A stretch of DNA of 64,000 nt, taken from positions 1 to 64,000 of the forward strand of contig CAMCGZ010000014.1 of assembly GCA_945874535.1 (NCBI GenBank), written 5' to 3'. Both the position numbers and the translations under genes were made by a program. The DNA is from Bdellovibrio sp. ZAP7 (GTDB lineage Bacteria > Bdellovibrionota > UBA1018 > CAIMNF01). The first letter of the stretch is position 1, and each line of letters opens with the position of its first letter. The notes below the pieces were generated by a model. That model was not told the origin of the DNA, made no database searches, and saw only the letters and a list, made by a program, of their open reading frames with translations. Positions 43,604 through 52,408 of the stretch are shown one piece after another.

Positions 43604-45358
43604 ATGATTTGGAAATCTTTATTTCGAACCAAGCCCATCGAACGCATCTTGCGGGAGGCATCGGAAATCCCGGAAGGACACGGCGCGCATGGAGGCGCTT
43701 CTCTCCGACGGACCCTTGGGGTGGTCGATCTGACTGCGCTCGGAATCGCAGCAGTCATCGGGGCGGGTATTTTCTCCACCATCGGTACGGCGGCATCGTC
43801 CGGTGGTCCTGCCACCGTGTTTCTGTTCATTTTCACGGCTATCGCCTGTGCGTTCTCGGCCTTCTGCTACGCCGAGTTCGCGTCGAGTATTCCGGTGGCC
43901 GGATCGGCCTACACTTACGCTTACGCCACCTTGGGCGAGCTGATCGCATGGATCATCGGATGGGATCTTCTGATGGAGTACGCCATCGGTAACATTGCGG
44001 TCGGCATTTCCTGGGGCGATTATTTCGGCTCCTTCTTATCCGGTTACGGTCTCCATATTCCGGATTACCTCACCTTGGATTTATTGACCGCTTCGCGCGG
44101 ATACGATCAGGTGAAGGCTTTGATCGATTCCGGTGTGGCCATGGCGGATCTGGCTGGCCGCGGAGTCACCCCCACGGCGCTTCGAGCATACCAGGCCTGG
44201 ATGGATGCTCCGAGGTGGCTCGGCATCCCTGTCATCCTTCATTTCCCTGCTTTTTTGGTCACTGTACTGGTGACCGCAATCGTTTATGTGGGGATTCAGG
44301 AGTCGAAAAGGATCGCCAACGCCATGGTGCTCGTCAAGATCGGGGTGTTGTTATTGGTGATCGGAGTGGGTGCGTTCTATGTCCGGCTCGAGAATTGGAC
44401 TCCCTTTGCACCCAATGGAGTGTCCGGGGTGTTGAAGGGTGTATCTGCGATCTTCTTCGCCTACATCGGTTTTGATGCGATTTCGACCACTGCCGAGGAA
44501 TGCAAGAATCCACAAAAGGATTTGCCACGGGCCATGATTTACTCCCTTGTCATCTGCACGGTTCTGTATGTACTGGTGGCCCTGGTGCTCACGGGGATGG
44601 TCCGATACGACCGCCTGGCGGTGGGTGATCCCCTTGCTTATGTGTTCGGGCCCGAGGGAGCCGCGGTGAATTGGATCTCCGGCATCATCTCGGTGAGTGC
44701 GATTGTGGCGCTGTTCACCGTGCTTCTGGTGTTTCAACTGGGCCAGCCCCGGATCTGGATGGCGATGAGCCGTGACGGGCTGCTTCCTCCGATCTTCTCG
44801 GCCATTCATCCCAAGTTCCAAACGCCTTGGTTCTCCACTCTGATGACCGGAGTTATCGTCGCAGTCCCCTGTATGTTCATGAATCTCACGGAAGTGACGG
44901 ATCTGACGTCGATCGGGACTTTGTCAGCGTTTGTTCTGGTTTGTGCCGGTGTATTGCGAATGGATCCGCACCGGCCTAAGGTTCCCGGAAGGTTTTACAC
45001 CCCGTATATCAACTCGAAGTGGATCTTTCCTGCAATGGTGCTCCTCACCGCCGTTTCTTCCTGGATCTGGAACCGCGATGGTATTGTTGAGTTCTTTTCG
45101 AACAACGGGCAGTGGGAGGTGTTCAAGCACCGGATTCCGATGGTGGTCTTCATGGTGTCCCTGGTGGGATTGTCGGTGCAGGCTTACCGGAAGTCCTGGT
45201 CACTCATCCCCTTGTTGGGATTGTCGAGTTGTGCTTATCTGATGACAGAGCTGGGATGGATCAATTGGGTCCGTTTCGGGATCTGGATGGTGATCGGACT
45301 TTCGATTTACTTCTTGTACGGTTATCGGAATTCGAAATGGAAAGGGGAGTCCCCATGA
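43604..45358 (+). CDS. APC-family amino acid permease, larger paralogue
   Basis: 584 residues sharing the CAT blocks of its neighbour (LGIAAVIGAGIFSTIGTAAS, YAEFASSIPVAGSAYTYAYATLGE, FFAYIGFDAISTTAEECKNPQKDLP). It has an extra insertion around residues 150-200 (YDQVKALIDSGVAMADLAGRG) between helices 4 and 5. It overlaps the following small gene by ATGA, so it leads the operon with the MoxR, VWA and DUF455/ATP-grasp genes. Confidence 0.88.
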   Translation: MIWKSLFRTKPIERILREASEIPEGHGAHGGASLRRTLGVVDLTALGIAAVIGAGIFSTIGTAASSGGPATVFLFIFTAIACAFSAFCYAEFASSIPVAGSAYTYAYATLGELIAWIIGWDLLMEYAIGNIAVGISWGDYFGSFLSGYGLHIPDYLTLDLLTASRGYDQVKALIDSGVAMADLAGRGVTPTALRAYQAWMDAPRWLGIPVILHFPAFLVTVLVTAIVYVGIQESKRIANAMVLVKIGVLLLVIGVGAFYVRLENWTPFAPNGVSGVLKGVSAIFFAYIGFDAISTTAEECKNPQKDLPRAMIYSLVICTVLYVLVALVLTGMVRYDRLAVGDPLAYVFGPEGAAVNWISGIISVSAIVALFTVLLVFQLGQPRIWMAMSRDGLLPPIFSAIHPKFQTPWFSTLMTGVIVAVPCMFMNLTEVTDLTSIGTLSAFVLVCAGVLRMDPHRPKVPGRFYTPYINSKWIFPAMVLLTAVSSWIWNRDGIVEFFSNNGQWEVFKHRIPMVVFMVSLVGLSVQAYRKSWSLIPLLGLSSCAYLMTELGWINWVRFGIWMVIGLSIYFLYGYRNSKWKGESP

Positions 45359-45528
45359 ATCAAGAAAAACCGAGCGAGCCGCAGAATCCTGCATCGGGAT
45401 CGAATAAGGATTCTTTCAATGTTCCCGTTCAGAAGAGCCCGTTGTTCCTTTTCGCCTTGCTTCAGATTCCCATTCTGATCCTGATGGTTCTGATGATTTG
45501 GTTCATGTACCAGACGCAATCGAGCTGA
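45355..45528 (+). CDS. Small single-helix membrane protein
   Basis: 57 residues beginning with an ATG in an ATGA overlap with the permease stop. A hydrophilic Ser/Pro/Asn-rich head (residues 1-26) is followed by one strongly hydrophobic helix (LFLFALLQIPILILMVLMIW) and a short tail. Translational coupling makes it a real gene. It may be an accessory subunit of the permease or an anchor for the AAA ATPase encoded 6 bases later. No family is recognised. Confidence 0.6.
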   Translation: MNQEKPSEPQNPASGSNKDSFNVPVQKSPLFLFALLQIPILILMVLMIWFMYQTQSS

Positions 45529-45534
45529 GGAACT

Positions 45535-46374
45535 GTGTTGAAGTTGATCGGAAGAAGCGTTGAAAAGAAGAGGATGGAGGTCCTGATCCGGGCCGGTCGC
45601 CACCTCTTGCTCGAGGGGTCGGTCGGAACAGGTAAGACCACGCTCGCGCTCGAGGTTTCGAGATCTCTCGGCCGTCCTGTATTCCGGGTGGACGGTGACG
45701 GGCGTTATACCGAGCAAAAACTGGTGGGTTCATTCGATCCGAAGTTGGTGCTCGAGCGCGGATTCGTTCGGGAGAGTTTTTTGCCCGGGCCGCTTTTCCA
45801 GGCCATGGAAGAGGGCGGTATCCTGTTGATGAACGAGCTCAACCGGATGCCGGAGATGGTGCAGAATGTCCTGCTTCCTGCTTTGGATGAGGGGCTGCTC
45901 CAGATTCCGGTGCTCGGTGCGATCCGGGCGCGTCCCGGATTCGCTGTCATCGCCACCCAGAACCCGCGTGAGTTTGTGGGGACTTCGGCACTCTCGGAGG
46001 CTTTGCTCGACCGCTTGGAATGGGTGGGTCTCGCTCCGATGAGCGAGGAAGAAGAACAATTGATTGTTTCCGAACACCTGGGCTCTTCTGTATCGCTTGG
46101 GCTGGTCCCTGAGTGCGTGGCACTCGTACGGATGACCCGGAGTCACGCGCGTGTGAAGCGCGGAGCCTCGGTGCGGGCATCGATCACCTTGGCACGAATC
46201 GTCGCTTCCACTGGGATCCGTTCGTCGGACGATCCTGAGTTCATTGCCGCCGCAAAGTCGGTGCTGGCAAACCGGATCGAGCTTCAAAGCGGTAAGTTCT
46301 CGAGTCTTCCATACTCCGAGCTCTTGGATGAATTGCTCCAGGAACTGCTGGAAGCCTTAAAAAAAAAATCCTGA
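45535..46374 (+). CDS. MoxR-type AAA+ ATPase
   Basis: 279 residues, GTG start with a GAGGA ribosome site. Walker A GSVGTGKT is at residues 28-35, with GGILLMNELNRMP as Walker B (Asn replacing the usual Asp before Glu), sensor 1 in VIATQNP and a lid domain after residue 180. MoxR ATPases work with VWA proteins to insert cofactors or assemble metalloenzymes. Here a VWA gene follows at once and a putative di-iron protein comes after it. The DE-to-NE change in Walker B is notable. Confidence 0.85.
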   Translation: MLKLIGRSVEKKRMEVLIRAGRHLLLEGSVGTGKTTLALEVSRSLGRPVFRVDGDGRYTEQKLVGSFDPKLVLERGFVRESFLPGPLFQAMEEGGILLMNELNRMPEMVQNVLLPALDEGLLQIPVLGAIRARPGFAVIATQNPREFVGTSALSEALLDRLEWVGLAPMSEEEEQLIVSEHLGSSVSLGLVPECVALVRMTRSHARVKRGASVRASITLARIVASTGIRSSDDPEFIAAAKSVLANRIELQSGKFSSLPYSELLDELLQELLEALKKKS

Positions 46375-46409
46375 TTCGTAGGCCTTCCGGACCGCCTGCC
46401 CCCGAGGGT

Positions 46410-47309
46410 GTGTTGGTGTTTCAGTCCGAGTCCTCGGTGGATGAGGATGAGGAGTCCGGACAGGGATCGGATGAGACTGGCGGGCGGCACACGGGCCAGA
46501 AAGACGACTGGGACCTGGCCATTCGATTCCGCGATATCCAAAGGTACGGATACCTCGACCCGAAAGAAAAACGGGACATGGGCGAGAAGGCGGTGAAATC
46601 CGTCATCGAACGAGCCCGTCAGAGTCTCGGACCGGTCCAGAAGCCTTACCGTTATCAATGGATGAATGCTATCGAGGTGGCCGGCTTGCAGGGGCGAAAT
46701 ATCCAGATCGAGCTGGATGTCGAGGAGACCTTGCTCGAGCAGATCGGCGCTGCCGGTCGGGAAACTCATCCCCGGTATCAGGTCCGGACCGAGAAAGACC
46801 ATGGTTTGGTATTGCTCCTGGACACCTCATTGTCGATGAAGGGCGAGAAACTCGCGCTTCTCGGGGTGACTGTGGCTGCGGTCTGCGAAAGTGTTCCTTC
46901 CGAGGCACTGTGTGTCCTCGGTTTCGATTCGCAGATCCACGTGATCAAAGATTTCGAAGAGACCGTCAGCCTGGAAGATGCTGTGGGAAGAACTCTGTCG
47001 ATTCCTCCCGGAGGTTTCACTCACATCGAACTCGGACTACGCGAGGCGCGTCAGAGGATCGAAAACAGCAAGCACCCGAGGGCGAGGGTGATCCTGGTCA
47101 GTGACGGTCGGTACACCGAGGGTGCCCACCCTCTCGATGAGGCGAGAAAACTGGGGGTCGTATTTCCGGTCAAGATCGGTAAAGATCCGGGTGGGCGCAC
47201 GGTGATGAAGGAACTCGGTGATTCGGGGATCGGTCGTTTTTCCGAAGTGAGAGAAATGACGGAGCTACCCGGATTCCTCCTGCGTGCCGTCAGGGATTGG
47301 GTGAGGTGA
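46410..47309 (+). CDS. VWA-domain partner of the MoxR ATPase
   Basis: 299 residues, GTG at 46410; upstream in-frame ATT/CTG codons near 46371-46374 could extend it. An acidic N-terminus leads into a VWA domain whose MIDAS is complete: DTSLS (Asp138, Ser140, Ser142), Thr204 (GGFTHIELGL) and a later Asp in VILVSDGRYTEG. It resembles the VWA partners of MoxR/CbbQ-type chaperones. It lies 35 bases after the ATPase gene and 4 before the DUF455/ATP-grasp gene. Confidence 0.85.
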   Translation: MLVFQSESSVDEDEESGQGSDETGGRHTGQKDDWDLAIRFRDIQRYGYLDPKEKRDMGEKAVKSVIERARQSLGPVQKPYRYQWMNAIEVAGLQGRNIQIELDVEETLLEQIGAAGRETHPRYQVRTEKDHGLVLLLDTSLSMKGEKLALLGVTVAAVCESVPSEALCVLGFDSQIHVIKDFEETVSLEDAVGRTLSIPPGGFTHIELGLREARQRIENSKHPRARVILVSDGRYTEGAHPLDEARKLGVVFPVKIGKDPGGRTVMKELGDSGIGRFSEVREMTELPGFLLRAVRDWVR

Positions 47310-47313
47310 GGAG

Positions 47314-49323
47314 ATGGAAAGCGGAGAGGACATCCTGCTCAGAATCCTTCGCGGCGGAACACTTGCCGACAAACTTTCAGGGTCCGGGTGTCGTTTTCAT
47401 GAAGTCGACTGGGAACGCTCGAGCCGAAATCCGGACTTGATCCCGGAGGTTCCGGCACGTGATGGATTGATGGCCGGTAATCCGGCCGATGAGTCAGGTT
47501 TCCCAAAGCTTTCGGAGCTGAGAAAGTCCCAATCCGCAAGAGGGCGGTTACTTCATTATTTCGCAAATCATGAGTTGCTCGCGATCGAGACGATGGCGCT
47601 CACTCTGCTCAAATTTCCTGATGCTCCCGTGGAGTTCAGACAAGGATTGTTCCGGACTTTGCAGGATGAGCAAAGGCACCTCCGGTCCTATATCGAAAGG
47701 ATGAATGCTTACGGAGTGGGGCTGGGTTCGGTTCCGCTCAATCTCTATTTCTGGCAGTCCCTGAAGTCGGTCCGGACTCCCCTTGAGTTTGTAGCCGGCA
47801 TGAGTCTCACCTTCGAGCAGGCCAATCTCGATTTCGCGCACGAGTTTTCGACTTTCTTCGAGCAGGAACTCGGAGACGACAGCACCGCTCAGCTGCTTCG
47901 CGAAGTCCATGATGATGAAGTCCGGCATGTGGCTCATGGATGGAAGTGGTTCCAGGCTTGGAAAAATCCGGCAGCCGGATCCGACTACGAAGCATACCAG
48001 GAGTCGCTCCGTTTTCCATTGACCCCGAGACGCGCTCGAGGGACACGCCTGTTTTCGGCGGACTCCCGTTCACAAGCCGGAATGAATCCGGATTTCATCC
48101 GGGAGATGAAGGTGGCCGGGGGATCCCGAGGTCAGGTTCCTGATTTGCATGTGTTCAATCCCGCCTGCGAGTGGGAGTGCACGGGGGGGCGGATCACTCC
48201 GGCGATGGAAAGAAAGATCGCCGATTTTGAACCCTTACTCGCCTGGCTGGGCAAGGAGGAGGATGTGATCCTTTCGGATTCCAAGCCGGATTTGTCATTC
48301 TTAGAGGGGGTTCATTCGATTCGGGGCATTCTTCCGGAATGGGTTTCTGAGATACGTCATCTGGACCGGGTTCCCGTGTTCCGGAATTTCCGGCCTTGGG
48401 GACATTCTCCCGCATCATTTGAGGTATTGGAATCCCTGGGCCCAAGACTCCAGGCCCCTCCACGGTTCGAACGTGGAATATTGAGTGATTGGTATTCAAA
48501 AGGGTTCTGGAAGCAGGAGCTCGGTACGCCCGGGAGAGTGATTCGGAACGATGCGGATCTCGCATCCTGGCGAAGAGGTTCAGGCGAACAATCGGGTGAG
48601 TGGATCCTGAAGAGTTTGACGGGTCTGAGCGGGAAGGGACATCAACGCCTGATCGACCCTCCGTACGAGCAGCTCAGACAACGCTTGCAGCGGAGCGGTC
48701 CATTTGTCATCGAACCCTTTTATGAAAAACTCGCTGATTTTTCCGTGCAGTATGAGTTGAGTGAATCCGGTGAGCTGAAGGAAGGTGAGCCCAGGATTTT
48801 TTTCACGGACTCGAATCGTTTTTCTTATCTCGGGTGTGGTCTGGGCTCGAAGGGGCTGCCTGAGGAGTCGGTTCTCGGGAACATACTCGCTGTCGAGTCT
48901 GAATGGCGACCACAGCACCATCGGGTTGCGGAGATCCTGCGAACGAAGGGATTTCACGGTAATTTCGGGATCGATTGTTTGTGGGCGAAAGCCGGAGATC
49001 GGGAAGGACGAGTCATTCCGGTCATCGAAGTCAACGTGCGGACCACGATGGGCAGGGTGGCTGTTGAGATCGAACGGGCCTTGCGCAAGCGATTCGGCAG
49101 AGCGGACGGTTACTGGTGTCTCGCCCCGGAGTCGGAATTGTCGGGATTCGGAGCTTCCAGTTTTGTCGAGATGGAATGCAAACTGAAGGAACGCTTCGGT
49201 GAAAGGCTGGTTTCCACCACTCCAGCCAATCAGGCGAGATCCACCTGGAGCTTTGCCCTTCTTACAGATCAAGATGGTGAAGCGGTCAGAAAGTTCTTAG
49301 GAGGAGCTTTCTTCGGGCTTTAA
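47314..49323 (+). CDS. DUF455 ferritin-like domain fused to an ATP-grasp domain
   Basis: 669 residues. Residues 75-220 form a DUF455 (ferritin-like, MiaE-type) four-helix bundle with a full di-iron ligand set: Glu92 (AIETM), Glu119/His122 (DEQRH), Glu168 (FEQAN) and Glu202/His205 (DEVRH). Residues about 390-600 form an ATP-grasp fold: Lys433 (WILKSLTG), a Gly-rich loop, Glu467, Asp554 (NFGIDCLW), Glu572 and Asn574 (IEVNVRT). It could hydroxylate a substrate and ligate it to an amine. The fusion and the MoxR-VWA context are unusual. The last 27 bases overlap the convergent yebC-like gene. Confidence 0.8.
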   Translation: MESGEDILLRILRGGTLADKLSGSGCRFHEVDWERSSRNPDLIPEVPARDGLMAGNPADESGFPKLSELRKSQSARGRLLHYFANHELLAIETMALTLLKFPDAPVEFRQGLFRTLQDEQRHLRSYIERMNAYGVGLGSVPLNLYFWQSLKSVRTPLEFVAGMSLTFEQANLDFAHEFSTFFEQELGDDSTAQLLREVHDDEVRHVAHGWKWFQAWKNPAAGSDYEAYQESLRFPLTPRRARGTRLFSADSRSQAGMNPDFIREMKVAGGSRGQVPDLHVFNPACEWECTGGRITPAMERKIADFEPLLAWLGKEEDVILSDSKPDLSFLEGVHSIRGILPEWVSEIRHLDRVPVFRNFRPWGHSPASFEVLESLGPRLQAPPRFERGILSDWYSKGFWKQELGTPGRVIRNDADLASWRRGSGEQSGEWILKSLTGLSGKGHQRLIDPPYEQLRQRLQRSGPFVIEPFYEKLADFSVQYELSESGELKEGEPRIFFTDSNRFSYLGCGLGSKGLPEESVLGNILAVESEWRPQHHRVAEILRTKGFHGNFGIDCLWAKAGDREGRVIPVIEVNVRTTMGRVAVEIERALRKRFGRADGYWCLAPESELSGFGASSFVEMECKLKERFGERLVSTTPANQARSTWSFALLTDQDGEAVRKFLGGAFFGL

Positions 49324-50040
49324 GGCCGCGTAAATCCGGTGCACATCGTCGTGATCGTCGATCTCGGACAGGAATTCACCGACTTCCTTCATTTGTTCCG
49401 GAGAAAGGTCGACCAGATTTTTGGCCAGGTAACTCAGTTCTGAATTGAGCACATTCCAGCCCAGAGTGCTCAGAGTCTTGCTGACGGAATCGAGCTCAGT
49501 CATGGCACAAAGGAAGCGGGCCAGAGAGCCACCCGCAGGTTGGCCTTCACCCGGCTTGATCATGAAAACCTCGTCAGCGCCCGCCTCGATGGCAGCTGTC
49601 TCGGCGTCCTGGCTCGCATCCGTGTGGTGGGCTTCGACCACACCCCTGCGATCGAACATCCAAGCGACCGATCCTGCCGATCCGAGTTGGCCCTTGCGGA
49701 ACTTGACGCGCATGTCGGCAGCTGTCCGATTCCGGTTCTCGGTCAGGCATTCAACGATCAGTGGAACCTGATGAGGAGCGAATCCCTCGTACAGGATCGT
49801 TTCATAAACAATGGGGTCATCCAAAAGACCGGCTCCACGTTTGATAGAGCGCTCAATCGTGTCTCTGGGGACCGAAGCTTTGCGAGCATCTTCAATCGCA
49901 CCCCGGAGTCGGAAGTTCGATGCGGGATCAGCTCCTCCGAGCTTCGCTGCTACGATGAGCTCCTTGGTCAATTTCCCGATGACTGCGCCTTTTTTAGCTG
50001 CTGCGGCCGCTTTTAACGGCGCTTTCCATTGTGCTCCCAT
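49297..50040 (-). CDS. YebC/PmpR-family protein
   Basis: About 247 residues from the ATG at 50040 (MGAQWKAP opening, characteristic of the family). Further marks are KLTKELIVAAKLGGADPASNFRLR, PRDTIERSIKRG and ETILYEGFAPHQVPLIVE. It acts in the cytosol as a DNA-binding regulator or, as shown for several members, a ribosome rescue/translation factor at poly-Pro-like stalls. The length is normal. Confidence 0.9.
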   Translation of the reverse strand: MGAQWKAPLKAAAAAKKGAVIGKLTKELIVAAKLGGADPASNFRLRGAIEDARKASVPRDTIERSIKRGAGLLDDPIVYETILYEGFAPHQVPLIVECLTENRNRTAADMRVKFRKGQLGSAGSVAWMFDRRGVVEAHHTDASQDAETAAIEAGADEVFMIKPGEGQPAGGSLARFLCAMTELDSVSKTLSTLGWNVLNSELSYLAKNLVDLSPEQMKEVGEFLSEIDDHDDVHRIYAALKPEESSS

Positions 50041-50091
50041 GCCCTCTCTTATCTCAGAGTCGGGCTGAAAACGCAAAGCATGCGACAGTGA

Positions 50092-50667
50092 TCAGATCGG
50101 TTCTTGACGGAGAGCGAGGAACCTGAAGGTCCGGAACTGAGCGAGTCCGGCGGTATACATGATTTTCCGGAGGGTGTCGTACATGACCTTTTGATCAGCC
50201 TGAATGGCGAGAACCCCGTCGAATGGAATGGGGTTGCCGGCGGAATCACGCAGGGGGAGTCGCTTGTGGTTTTCTTCGGCTGTCTGGCGGGCCTTGGTCA
50301 GGGCATCGAAGAGTTTCCAGATCTTCATGTTGCCCTCGGTCAAATCCTCTGCCGCGAAAGCATACGCAGCTGACTCGGGCGACTCAGGAGAGAGAGGCAC
50401 GAAGCTTACCACGGTCTTCCCGTCAAAGGTGATCCCGGCAGGAGTCACGATTAGGTGCAGACTGTCGCGGGGCATGTCCTGGCTTTTCGAGTAGGGAAGT
50501 TTGATCCCTTTGATGGTGGTAAACGAGTTGGTGCTCGTACTGTAGCTCTTCAGAAGGAAAACAAGAATGATGACAAGAATATCCATCATCGAAGTGAGCT
50601 GGAGGTCGAAATCCCGGTGGATGTTGCGGCGAGTGCGACGATTACGAATCGATTTCCTGATCGACAT
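50092..50667 (-). CDS. TolR/ExbD-family protein (second copy)
   Basis: 191 residues. An N-terminal positively charged stretch leads to a single helix with the proton-carrying Asp (LTSMMDILVIILVFLL), then a periplasmic domain (IKLPYSK ... LHLIVTPAGITFDGKTVVS ... VMYDTLRKIMYTAGLAQF). The gap to the upstream TolR gene is 3 bases. Two TolR-like partners for one TolQ-like protein recall the AglR/AglQ/AglS gliding motor. Confidence 0.85.
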   Translation of the reverse strand: MSIRKSIRNRRTRRNIHRDFDLQLTSMMDILVIILVFLLKSYSTSTNSFTTIKGIKLPYSKSQDMPRDSLHLIVTPAGITFDGKTVVSFVPLSPESPESAAYAFAAEDLTEGNMKIWKLFDALTKARQTAEENHKRLPLRDSAGNPIPFDGVLAIQADQKVMYDTLRKIMYTAGLAQFRTFRFLALRQEPI

Positions 50668-50670
50668 GCC

Positions 50671-51213
50671 TTATCCTCCGAGAATGTTCCCGAAAACGAC
50701 GTTCTGAAACAGGACCTTGAGTTGTTCGGGCACGCCGGCTGAATTCGGAGCTGAAATCACTCCATCGGTTTTCTCGATCGTCCGCGCGGCATCCATCACC
50801 TCGACCAGCGTCTCGTACGGGATGCTGCCTTTCGGCATGATGACAAGATTGTTCTCGCCCGGGAACTCACGTTTGATTTTGACTAGCTCATCGTGAACCA
50901 GGATCGCGTTCACTCTTCCATTCCCGGACTCCAGATGCGGAACGGTGACACTCTTGATCCGGTTGAAGGGGCTCCAGATCATCACGTCCCGCTCATTCAC
51001 CGTGACGGTGAGCTGAAGAGGCTTTTGCTCCTTCACTTCGGGAGCGGTCTCACTCCTGGCGGGCAGGGGGGTTTCAATCATATTGAGCGAAAGAAATGCC
51101 ATGGTGAACATGAGGAACGCGATCATCGTGACGAGCGCATCGAGCATGGGGACCAGATTGATCTGGACCTCCTGCGGCGGATGGCGGCGTCTGGATGAGG
51201 GACGTTTCAACAT
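50671..51213 (-). CDS. TolR/ExbD-family protein (first copy)
   Basis: 180 residues. Helix with Asp in QINLVPMLDALVTMIAFLM, then a periplasmic part with KREFPGENNLVIMPKGSIPYETLVEVMDAARTI, the TolR/ExbD pattern. It lies between the TolQ/ExbB-like gene (9-base gap) and the second TolR-like gene. Together they form a proton-driven inner-membrane motor. Confidence 0.85.
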   Translation of the reverse strand: MLKRPSSRRRHPPQEVQINLVPMLDALVTMIAFLMFTMAFLSLNMIETPLPARSETAPEVKEQKPLQLTVTVNERDVMIWSPFNRIKSVTVPHLESGNGRVNAILVHDELVKIKREFPGENNLVIMPKGSIPYETLVEVMDAARTIEKTDGVISAPNSAGVPEQLKVLFQNVVFGNILGG

Positions 51214-51222
51214 GGTTTCGGG

Positions 51223-51876
51223 TCACTTTTCCGAGGTGTGTTGTACTTTTCTGGCGGAGATCAGATCGAGCAGCTTCACGCTGTATTCATCGATATCGGA
51301 GACAATGGCGGACGCCCTGGAGGACAGAATGGCGTGGGCGACCATGGCCAGGATTGCGACCAGAAGACCGAAGGCGGTCGCATACATCGCCTCCGAGATC
51401 CCTGCCGAAAGAGCCTGTTGGCGTTGAGCAGGATCAACCATGTTAGCAATTGCGGAAAAGGAACCGATCAGACCGAGAATGGTGCCCAGGAGTCCGAAAA
51501 GGGTGGACAGGTTGGCGATCGTTGCGAGGAAGGGAAGGTTCCGCTCCACCTGGGGGATGACTTCGAGCGAGGCGGCATCGATCGCATTCTGGATCTGCTC
51601 CTCGGATCGGGAGGCGCGCATCAACCCTGCCTTCAGAACCTTGGGAAGAGCAGCGTCTTGCTTGGAATTGCAAACCCGGATGGCTCCGTCGAGGTCATTG
51701 TTGAGAATGTAGGTCTGGACTTCCGCCATGAAGGGTTTGCCCTTCACATAAAGGCTCCCGTAAAGGCGGACGGAGCGTTCGATGATGAATCCGACCGCGA
51801 AAACCAGGGCAGCCAGAATGAAGATGGCGGCAAAACCGGCGGTGGAAAGCAGTTTAACGATGTACAAAGTGTTCAT
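51223..51876 (-). CDS. TolQ/ExbB/MotA-family proton channel protein
   Basis: 217 residues with three helices: 12-33 (AGFAAIFILAALVFAVGFIIE), about 115-140 (PFLATIANLSTLFGLLGTILGLIGSF) and about 160-185 (AMYATAFGLLVAILAMVAHAIL). Glu/Asn/Thr and LLGTxxGLI blocks are the ExbB/TolQ hallmark. It is the first gene of a three-gene unit. A Tol-Pal, TonB-like or Agl-type gliding motor are all compatible. No Pal or TolB gene lies in the window. Confidence 0.87.
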   Translation of the reverse strand: MNTLYIVKLLSTAGFAAIFILAALVFAVGFIIERSVRLYGSLYVKGKPFMAEVQTYILNNDLDGAIRVCNSKQDAALPKVLKAGLMRASRSEEQIQNAIDAASLEVIPQVERNLPFLATIANLSTLFGLLGTILGLIGSFSAIANMVDPAQRQQALSAGISEAMYATAFGLLVAILAMVAHAILSSRASAIVSDIDEYSVKLLDLISARKVQHTSEK

Positions 51877-51966
51877 CCGGTGATTCTCCTCAAGGGGTAC
51901 ATAAAACTGTTCGGGGTTCCATGTCCATTCTAGGAGCTTGATCGGGAAAGGGCAAAGATAAAAGCT

Positions 51967-51999
51967 AAAAAGGACCGAGGCTTAGGCCCCGATCCTTTT
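51967..51999 (-). terminator. Terminator downstream of trxA
   Basis: The minus strand reads AAAAGGATCGGGGCCTAAGC followed by CTCGGTCCTTTTT, a stem-loop with arms AAAGGA/TCCTTT and a G/C-rich inner stem around CCTAAG. It lies 29 bases beyond the trxA stop. It separates trxA from the TolQ-like gene. Confidence 0.75.
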
Positions 52000-52027
52000 C
52001 TCAGAAGTTTGTGCGCATTGCGCTGTC

Positions 52028-52360
52028 TCAGAGGTGTTTCTGCATGACCGAGACAAAACTGTCTTTTGGCTGGTTTCCAACCAGTTGATCTACGATCTGT
52101 CCGCCCTTGAAAAACAGAATGGTCGGGATCCCGCGGATGTTGAATTTCTGCGCCGCACCAGGATGGTCGTCTACGTTCATTTTGTACACCTTCACCTTGC
52201 CTTCGAACTGGTCGGCCAGTGCGTCAATGGTGGGACCGAGGGCTTTACAGGGGCCGCACCATTCCGCCCAGAAATCCACCATGGTCAGGCCGGAGCTGCC
52301 CAGCACTTCGGTGTTAAAATTGTCGTCGGTCGCTACCAAAACATTTTTTGAATTCGCCAT
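52028..52360 (-). CDS. trxA: Thioredoxin
   Basis: 110 residues from the ATG at 52360. The redox motif WCGPC (Cys35, Cys38) sits in VDFWAEWCGPCKALGP, with the cis-Pro in RGIPTILFF and a GNQPKDSFVSVM end. It reduces protein disulfides together with thioredoxin reductase. The minus-strand frame continues upstream of 52360 but overlaps gmhA on the other strand, so the shorter start is preferred. Confidence 0.95.
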   Translation of the reverse strand: MANSKNVLVATDDNFNTEVLGSSGLTMVDFWAEWCGPCKALGPTIDALADQFEGKVKVYKMNVDDHPGAAQKFNIRGIPTILFFKGGQIVDQLVGNQPKDSFVSVMQKHL

Positions 52361-52408
52361 GTTTCTGTCGTAACACTGAAAGCTGAAAACTCCAAATAGA
52401 AGCACTCG

